Positions 37,529 through 37,694 of a DNA stretch of 37,694 nt are shown here, in pieces; position 1 is the first letter of the stretch, and the number at the start of each line of letters is the position of its first letter. The DNA lies in IMG/VR virus record IMGVR_UViG_3300009605_000050, positions 1-37,694 of that record; one strand, 5' to 3'. This DNA comes from a virus. A program made the position numbers and the translations under genes. The notes under the pieces are model-generated. The model was given only the letters and a program-made list of their open reading frames with translations. It was not told where the DNA came from and searched no databases.

Positions 37529-37694
37529 GATTCTCCCAATATCTATGCCAGAGGGGATTACCTTCGAAGTCATCTCCCCAGAATAGTGATCCGAACCACG
37601 TATGCATATGTACATTGTCTTCATCGTCACCGTACCCACATCCATCGCACAGTTCTTGACCAAGCAAGAAATTTATTGCCCAAGTATCACCAAA
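37524..37694 (-). CDS. Trp-rich virion-type protein, C-terminal part (paralogue 5, partial)
   Basis: The last 56 codons of a gene entering from the right edge. FGDTWAINFLLGQELCDGCG matches PYAINWLLGQVLY of the next gene, and HMHTWFGSLFWGDDFEGNPL matches MHVFFGQLFWGQSWSGNP. It ends WHRYWENQ with TAA six bases before the next ATG. It has two Cys in C-D-G-C. It is a tandem copy of the 36735 gene. Confidence 0.65.
   Translation of the reverse strand, partial: FGDTWAINFLLGQELCDGCGYGDDEDNVHMHTWFGSLFWGDDFEGNPLWHRYWENQ

Overview
The window looks like part of a marine T4-like myovirus (Straboviridae-like) genome. Reasons: AT-rich DNA, long blocks of tightly packed and mostly overlapping genes, TATAAATA late-promoter boxes, a CobS/CobT-type AAA+/VWA pair typical of marine T4-like phages, a RuvC-like resolvase, a DUF2693-like protein, an Sm-like protein and a very large set of virion-type genes. 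The host cannot be fixed from the sequence; several families resemble those of cyanophages and pelagiphages. No prohead protease, capsid, terminase or tail-sheath gene lies in the window.

Layout. Positions 1-6315 are a minus-strand block of small early or middle genes. It begins, cut by the window edge, with an adenylosuccinate synthetase homologue whose P-loop carries Ser-Thr where PurA has the catalytic Asp-Glu, as in PurZ-type enzymes. It ends with a CobS-like AAA+ ATPase. A gene-free, structured segment sits at 826-1316. Positions 6651-9137 are a plus-strand island: a PLP enzyme, a secreted trypsin-like protease, overlapping micro-ORFs and a RuvC-like resolvase. From 9134 to 31506 nearly everything is on the minus strand and looks late: virion proteins and cargo. 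Positions 31575-31746 hold a plus-strand non-coding RNA candidate with clear similarity to 23S rRNA helices 69-71 and its own terminator. Positions 31816-36616 are again a minus-strand early or middle block (SprT-like protease, Sm-like protein, CobT-like VWA metallopeptidase). Positions 36735 to the end hold two tandem copies of a Trp-rich virion family.

Central observation. Sixteen genes between 9134 and 37517 start with a short leader ending in (L/I)-x-E within the first 9-24 residues. Many of these leaders are near copies of M-K-S-F-K-Q-Y-I-x-E. This is the form of the T4 capsid-targeting sequence, which sends internal proteins into the prohead and is cut by the gp21 protease after (L/I)-x-E. 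The tagged proteins include candidate enzymes: a nucleotidyltransferase/RimK-like ATP-grasp/RimB-like protease fusion, an RNA-ligase-like protein, a ParB/Srx-like protein, a PD-(D/E)XK-like protein and a Cys-His-Asp transglutaminase/papain-like protein. A 1105-residue protein and a 594-residue protein carry many internal (L/I)-x-E sites at module borders, as expected of polyproteins matured in the head. I infer a packaged effector set injected with the DNA.

Regulation. Seven minus-strand promoters have -35 and -10 hexamers separated by exactly 17 bases and share a conserved spacer and extended -10; six have TTGACA and TATAAT, the seventh TTGCAA. They precede the early blocks. The AAA+ and VWA genes additionally share two DNA elements upstream of their promoters. 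Several starts lie 6-7 bases after a -10 or late box, which predicts leaderless mRNAs.
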